Assembly: GCF_964355755.1 (NCBI RefSeq)
Contig: NC_092674.1
Coordinates: 23,462,001-23,526,000 of the forward strand
Source: Antedon mediterranea
Taxonomy: Eukaryota; Echinodermata; Crinoidea; Comatulida; Antedonidae
DNA: 64,000 nt
Direction: 5' to 3'
Each line of letters begins with the position of its first letter. Within the stretch, counting starts at the first letter, position 1. This document shows positions 22,801 to 64,000 of this stretch, in pieces. The notes under the pieces are model-generated. The model ran no database searches, was not told where the DNA came from, and saw only the letters and a list, made by a program, of their open reading frames with translations. A program made the translations under genes and the position numbers.

Positions 22801-24112
22801 CCAAAAAATTATTAGGAATTTTTTCACCAATATTTTTACAAGCATTAACATTAACATTTTTAGCAGAATGGGGTGATAGATCACAGATAACTACAATAAT
22901 TTTGGCAGCTAGGGAGGTAAGGAAATATGTCATTTTATTCTTTCATACATTGATAAATTCATCCATCAATTGAATTCTTATTTATTCTGTGTTTTTCTTA
23001 CACTTTCAGAATGTTTTTGGAGTTACGATAGGTGGGATTTTAGGACATGGTATATGCACAGCTCTTGCCGTTATAGGTGGTAGAATGATAGCACAAAGAA
23101 TATCAGTAAAATCAGGTTAGTATAAAAAGAGTGTAATAGTAGGGCGTCTGCATACCAACCAACCAAAAGAGTTAGGCTGACTCTCAGAGGCGTAGACTGG
23201 AGCAGTGATTGCTGTCTGAAAATAGTAAATGCGGAACTAATCTCCATATCTCCACATACCCCTTTCCATGGGGCTGACCTAAGGACATTTTTAAAAATAG
23301 AGCTGCTAGGTCCCTGAAAATGACATATAATTTGAAATATGAAACAAAATGTATAAGACTACCATGGCTGGAACTTATTAGACTTCGAAATATGAGACAA
23401 AATATATAAGTCTCCGAGACCAGTTCTTTGGTTGGCGTTGAGCTAAAAACTTTTGAAAAAGGTCCTCATAAAATGCACGTATACTTTGAAAATATCAGAC
23501 CAAGGCTTACATTTTTGCCTTTTTGTGCACCCTTCTCACCCTCATTTATTTACTGTGTTGATCAGTTATATCCGTTTGTGTGTTATATACCAATGCTCAT
23601 CTTCATATAATAGTAGCTGTAGCTTGGTGGTGCTTGCCTTTCAATCCCAAGGTCCAGTATTCAATCCTTACATATTAGCAGGGTTGTAACTGCCGACTTT
23701 TTCAACTCCACTCCCTAAGCCTCAAATAAAACTTACCATATTTATTCAAATAAATGCTCCGCTTTGAATAAACGCCTTTCTCAAATAAATGCCCAGGGTA
23801 TCATCCAGTACAACAAGAAGTCAAGAAGATAATTTTATCTTGTAATTTTTTAGATGTTTTTATATGAATGGTTATATGCTATATTGTTTTTATTTATTAT
23901 TTGAGGATCATTAAAAGTTATCTTATCTTATTCTAATAAACACGGTAGTTTATAAGCACAACAATTTTGTTTCGATTATCCATCCTGTAATTGATGAGTT
24001 ACTTATGAAAATAGCTCATATATGATTTCATCTTTTTACAGTAACTATTATAGGTGGGATTGTATTCCTGGTATTTGCATTATCAGCGCTTTTCTTCAAT
24101 CCGGACGATTAA
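19833..24112 (+). CDS. TMEM165: Transmembrane protein TMEM165 (GDT1/UPF0016 family)
   Basis: Six exons with consistent phases: 19833-19961, 20322-20529, 20854-21029, 22734-22916, 23010-23115, 24042-24112 (TAA), giving 290 residues. The start MTSCHLCLLALVGLLNIACL forms a signal peptide or first membrane anchor. The two family hallmark motifs are present: ELGDKT at residues 76-81 and EWGDRS at 216-221, each starting a bundle of hydrophobic helices, with a charged central loop (EEFEEVQADLKRRDEE) between. GDT1 proteins are Golgi membrane cation/proton exchangers moving manganese and calcium for glycosylation enzymes; loss of human TMEM165 causes a congenital glycosylation disorder. The length fits the family (human 324), the difference lying in the N-terminal leader. 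An ATTAAA at about 24171 may be the polyadenylation signal. Nothing is broken. Confidence 0.95.
21194..21692. mobile_element. MITE with CACCTTCCCTAC ends
   Basis: The left end CACCTTCCCTACG and the right end GTAGGGAAGGTG are inverted repeats about 500 bp apart in TMEM165 intron 3. The interior includes an AGGCCTAG-rich patch (21430-21520) and no reading frame. Confidence 0.6.
21959..22705. mobile_element. AGCTCTGTCTA-family MITE split by a second MITE
   Basis: The left half (AAAGCTCTACTTT and onward to CATATATGGACAC at about 22071) and the right half (TGACATTATATCACTACCAT to GTAGAAAGAGCTTA at 22705) belong to one hairpin repeat. It was interrupted by the 574 bp element at 22076-22649, a clear nested insertion in TMEM165 intron 3. 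The left half also contains a short foreign stretch (about 21985-22035) related to 3425-3485. Confidence 0.6.
22076..22649. mobile_element. MITE with TACCCCTTTCACACCAAAA ends
   Basis: Terminal inverted repeats of at least 17 bp (CCCCTTTCACACCAAAA) are flanked by TA on both sides. The arms hold further CTCCGGAG/CCGGGGTGT palindromic modules, and ACCTTTCACACCAAA recurs internally at 22466 and 22566. There is no transposase. The interior is AT-rich. Confidence 0.8.
23608..23800 (+). mobile_element. tRNA-derived SINE fragment
   Basis: It begins AGCTGTAGCTTGGTGG (A-box-like), then a B-box-like TATTCAATCC. It shares the downstream phrase CAGGGTTGTAACT...CTCCACTCCCTAAGCCTC with the copy at 36354. 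It is followed by an AAATAAATGC-rich segment. It lies in the last TMEM165 intron. Confidence 0.55.
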
Positions 24113-24726
24113 CTCAAGTTGCAATCAAGTTGTCAAGAACACATTCTATCATCTTATGAAAAACAAATGATTAAAGTTTGTTGTATATAAGTATTTGTAT
24201 TGTACTTGTACATAGCAGATGTATTATCAATCGGATATCAAAAATATTTATTGTTGCGTGACAATGTTTACCACACTAAATATTTTAAGAGAAACTGAAA
24301 TTTACTTGACCTATGACATGCTTCAGGAAGGTCAAATATTGGGTCACAGGGGCGATTCCAGGATTTTTTATGGGGAGCCCTGACGTAACATAATAACATT
24401 AATAGTCTTGTCAAAAATAGAAATGTCAGCTGTCAAAGGGGATCGCACAACCCAGCCACTGCCCCCTGGATCTGCCCCTGGGTTAAAACATACAGGTATT
24501 TGGTGAAAATATGTTTTACCAACTTTTAAACTTGGTCGAGCATATGTTCCAGACTATTGTGATTGTCTTATTGGCAGTCAGCAATTGAAAGTACTGTACT
24601 TGATTTCTCAGAATAATTGACAGACAGGGTGCTACTGCAACTATTAACCTAACCTCAAAAATCTTACTAAAATATTGTTTTTTCCCTTTTTAATACTAAT
24701 GATAATACTGCAATTAATACATACAT

Positions 24727-25610
24727 TAGAACCCTATTCAGGAGACATTCCTAGTAAGGGCACACTTTTTCATGAAACATTGTTTCAATACTACAACTAA
24801 ACCCTTTCCAGGGAACACCCCTATTCAGGGGACATGCCTAGTAAGGGCACACTTTTTCATGAAACATTGTTTCAATACTACAACTAAACCCTTTCCAGGG
24901 AACACCCCTATTCAGGAGACATGCCTAGTAAGGGCACACTTTTTCATGAAACATTGTTTCAATACTACAACTAAACCCTTTCCAGGGAACACCCCTATTC
25001 AGGGGACATGCCTAGTAAGGGAACACTTTTTCATGAAACATTGTTTCAATACTACAACTAAACCCTTTCCAGGAAACAACCCTATTCAGGAGACATGCCT
25101 AGTAAGGGCACACTTTTTCATGAAACATTGTTTCAATACTACAACTAAACCCTTTCCAGGAAACAACCCTATTCAGGAGACATGCCAAGTAAGGGCACAC
25201 TTTTTCATGAAACATTGTTTCAATACTACAACTAAACCCTTTCCAGGAAACAACCCTATTCAGGAGACATGCCTAGTAAGGGCACACTTTTTCATGAAAC
25301 ATTGTTTCAATACTACAACTAAACCCTTTCCAGGGAACACCCCTATTCAGGAAACATGCCTAGTAAGGGCACACTTTTTCATGAAACATTGTTTCAATAC
25401 TACAACTAAACCCTTTCCAGGAAACAATCCTATTCAGGAGACATGCCTAGTAAGGGCACACTTTTTCATGAAACATTGTTTCAATACTACAACTAAACCC
25501 TTTCCAGGAAACAATCCTATTCAGGAGACATGCCTAGTAAGGGCACACTTTTTCATGAAACATTGTTTCAATACTACAACTAAACCCTTTCCAGGAAACA
25601 ACCCTATGAA
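24727..25610 (+). repeat. 87 bp minisatellite, ten copies, open in one frame
   Basis: Ten near-identical head-to-tail copies contain TTTTTCATGAAACATTG and ATTCAGGAGACATGCCTAG. As 87 is divisible by three, one frame stays open for 312 codons, repeating MKHCFNTTTKPFPGN. There is no splice, start or family context, and the unit matches the noncoding CCCTATTCAGGGG family, so I call this a repeat and not a gene. Confidence 0.9.
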
Positions 25611-25844
25611 GGAAAAATACCCCTTAATTAATAGGGGCTCTGTAAATTCAAACATTTTTGTTGTAGATTTATTAAATAATGTTTTTATAAAGATAGATAA
25701 TAATAATTAAATTACTATTATTAAACTTTAGTAAGTAGCAAATACCCTCTTTTGGAACACCCCTATTCAGAAAGTATTTTCATGTGAAATGAAATGGGGT
25801 TATAAATGTTTCAACACTTTGGATGGCCATGGTCACCTGTTAAG

Positions 25845-25975
25845 GCCAATTTACACAGACAAGCGGTAACGGTCAGCGGAAAAGTATAGAACTATAGATT
25901 TTACACAAACTTGGAGCAAACAGGCGCTTGCCCTTACCACTCGTCCTGTGTAAATTGACCTTTAAGGGTACATTC
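25845..25975. mobile_element. Small MITE with AAGGCCAATTTACACAG ends
   Basis: The left end TTAAGGCCAATTTACACAG is mirrored by TGTGTAAATTGACCTTTAA at the right. The element is about 130 bp, with GC-rich inner arms. A related-looking element (AAAGGCCCATTTATAC) occurs at 60572-60690. Confidence 0.65.
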
Positions 25976-27570
25976 TGTGGAGGTCTACTATATTAAATAT
26001 ATTTCTGTAATACTTTAAGATGTTTGTAACGTTTTAAATAAAATTGTTTTCTTAATCTATTATAATCATAGAAATACTAATACAGAGTCATGACATGGCA
26101 GATAATCTTCAAAATGGCTGACGTAATGTTCAAAAATATTTATTTAATCTATAAAAATATTTTTAAGTATTTTATTAATCATATATTTTGTTTAAATACA
26201 GTACAGTTTTTAGAAATTAACGCTGTAGTTAATGGCAATAACATGAATAATTTCTTTGCTTTTTTGTGAGGAGGACCCCACCTTTTTTTTTGTATTTTAT
26301 ATGTTATACCACAGAAAGGTAGCACATATTTTAAAATTTCCTACTTTCATATTGAAGATTGAAGAACTATGGAGTAAATAAACATTATTTATGAATACAT
26401 TAATTAAATTGTATTTTTGTTTTCTCCATTGATGAATAATAGTAAACGGAAAACACTTTACATTGTAATTTAATAATAAAAAAATGATAATAAGATTGAA
26501 ATAATGTTTTTTTTTGTGTGTATAATTGACAACATTTTTTTTAAAAACTTTTGATAAGCAAGGTAATCTAACAATGTACACATTGTCTGTGGCGTGGTGT
26601 CTGTTAAGAAGCGAGCGTGTAACTGATCGTATCGCAGCCACAGATAATTTATTTGATCTCCGGAGCTCAGCATGCTCTTGTTAGATTGCCTTGTTAAGTA
26701 ACCGCGCTGTTCTTAAAATGATGCTCACCAAATTTGGATAGTAGTAGTATAGTATCTCTGTATTAACTCACACTGAAGATGAAGAAAAAGGAACCCCAAT
26801 TGAGATTCGAACCAGGAACATAGTATGTGAATGCCCTGCTATTACTAGGGCTTTCATGGTGTTCTATGATTACGATAACACAAAAGATATAACAATTAAA
26901 AACTGTTTCCTTTCATATCTTTTGTATTGGCCAGAATATAGACCCTCTATGTACAACCGCTACTCTGTAATTAAATATAGAGGGCGCCCTATAGGACAAA
27001 AACATCATTCATTAAAAAACTTAATCTCATGGAAAATGTCTTCCGTGATGTTTATGTTATTATTAATTGAATTCCAACAAATGTGAAACGTTCAAGGCTT
27101 TTTATTCAAGTATCATAGTTATATCTTTATATTCCAGTATGTATAATCGAATTTTATTTACAAATGATAAAGTCGTTGTTTAAGGAAGAAGTGTGATAAG
27201 CTAGGCCTAGCCACCAGGTCAGACTTGAGTTTTTGATCTTGTTTTGTTGGGACATACGACGGTATGTGTGGATGTGAGTGAAGGACAGATAGGCCTAGCC
27301 TAACCTAGTCCCTGTCTGGGTACGGTTGTATTTAGCCTATCTAGTGGTGAAGTCTGGGCATGAATATCAGAAATATTTGGTGTAACAACAAGTAGGCCTA
27401 ATGTTTTATTTTGTATTGTTGTTGAATCTCTCATTTATTAGTGTAAATATTAAAGAATGAAATCAATCAACATTTCTTTTTTTTAAATAATTCAGTACTG
27501 GTCATCATATTAAACAAGAAAAATGTCATTGACCAAAACATACGCCACATAAGTGTAAGAAGTCAATAAG

Positions 27571-63296
<35,726 letters not shown>

Positions 63297-63649
63297 GTAA
63301 GTAGATTCACAACCCTGTTTAAACTTTGCTTTAGCTATTGTCAAGTAGTGCCACCTTCACTTTTTGTCATAGAAAAACAACTAGCATAGATTTTGTACCT
63401 CATTCACAAACAATTTCTCTTCAATTTAAGAAAGTATTTTTTTATTTTTTAAGAAATTATTTAAATTTTGTAGTAGCTCATTCACATACCCGTTTAGTCC
63501 TTGTTTTTGCTATAATATAAAATAGTGTTAGCTTCACTCTTTGTCGTAGAAAAACAGCTATAATTCGTACTTCATTCATAAACAAATTTTATAAATTTAA
63601 AAAATAAATTGTCTGGGTAGTTACCAGATTTCTAAATAATAAATAAATA

Positions 63650-64000
63650 ATCACCATTGTCATCATCAATGCGACAAAAACATCATATCACTGTTATCAT
63701 CATCGTTATCATTATCATCACCACAATCCTCATCAACATTATGTCATTATTTTTATTATCCTCATCATCACAATCTCTATTACATGATGTCATCATTGTC
63801 ATCACCATCATTATCATCACCACAATCCTTATCAACATGATGTCATCATTATCATCATCACAATCCTCATCCACATGATGTCATTGTTATTATCCTCATC
63901 ATCACAATCGCCACAATCCTCATCAACATGATACCATCATTGTTATTATCCTCATCATCACAATCGTCACAATCCTCATCAACATGCCATCATTGTTTTC
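63650..64000 (+). repeat. CATCAT/ATCACAATCCTCATC microsatellite-minisatellite
   Basis: The last 350 bp are built of CAT/ATT trinucleotides with a longer period containing ATCACAATCCTCATCAACAT. Open frames on both strands here are low-complexity artefacts. The block is presumably intronic in FRY. Confidence 0.85.

Larger units (their letters stand above)
24113..27570. other. Intergenic spacer between TMEM165 and FRY
   Basis: Contents: the TMEM165 3' UTR, an 87 bp minisatellite (24727-25610) within a CCCTATTCAGGGG element ending near 25790, a small MITE (25845-25975), a long AT-rich stretch with no gene, an antisense SINE-like piece near 26780-26850, and an AGGCCTAG-rich patch at 27195-27400 that may mark the furry promoter. 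The minus-strand frames at 26297-26673 are AT-rich and unsupported. Confidence 0.55.

Noticed and set aside
24772-25610. CRISPR-like regular array or novel repeat-protein gene
   Set aside because: The whole 87 bp unit is repeated, with no unique spacers; the sequence is eukaryotic intergenic DNA and the unit belongs to a dispersed noncoding element.
26297-26673. Minus-strand reading frames of 67-114 codons in the TMEM165-FRY spacer
   Set aside because: AT-rich composition with runs of Asn, Phe, Ile and Lys, no splice or family support, and no conserved motif.
63657-63878. Frames rich in Ser/Ile (plus) or Asp/Met/Val (minus) near the window end
   Set aside because: They are translations of a CAT/ATT microsatellite.

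Overview
The window is animal nuclear DNA: AT-rich, intron-dense, with GT-AG introns, long repeat-filled spacers and four protein-coding genes, all on the + strand. The gene set and the frequent AGGCCTAG/CTAG-rich patches suggest a marine deuterostome, most likely an echinoderm. That assignment is inference from style and not proof. I see no bacterial operon, CRISPR array, rRNA or functional tRNA gene.

Layout. (1) About 494-6884: the last eight coding exons of a chromokinesin KIF4, covering the end of the coiled coil, the cysteine-rich CXC domain and a basic tail; its motor lies upstream of the window. (2) 9174-16344: a complete seven-exon F-box/WD-repeat gene resembling FBXW12, 454 codons long, interrupted at codon 351 by one in-frame TGA. 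(3) 19833-24112: a complete six-exon TMEM165/GDT1 Golgi cation transporter of 290 residues with both signature motifs. (4) 27571 to beyond about 63300: a very large furry (FRY/FRYL) gene, with 48 well-supported exons plus one tentative exon, about 2,780 residues in the window; the last roughly 200-250 residues expected from the family lie outside it. The four products (mitotic kinesin, ubiquitin-ligase adaptor, Golgi transporter, NDR-kinase scaffold) do not form an evident pathway. Their adjacency looks like ordinary gene order.

Spacers and introns are dominated by short inverted-repeat transposons (MITEs), tRNA-derived SINE fragments, minisatellites, LINE remnants and at least one solo LTR. 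Two MITE families recur. One is a 120-135 bp hairpin with ends reading AAGCTCTGTCTA. The other has ends like GAACCCCTATTAAGGGG; its internal motif has expanded into minisatellites at four separate places.

The most interesting observations are these: a near-perfect U12-type AT-AC intron in furry; a MITE carrying a 127 bp near-identical copy of furry exon 2; two decayed tandem copies of the start of furry exon 39 upstream of the real one; an in-frame 24-nt candidate microexon; the internal TGA in the F-box/WD gene; and a 734 bp hairpin transposon with a perfect 9 bp target duplication ending 22 bp before that gene's start codon. Exon borders were read by eye from splice consensus, phase continuity and family resemblance; transcript data would be the decisive test.
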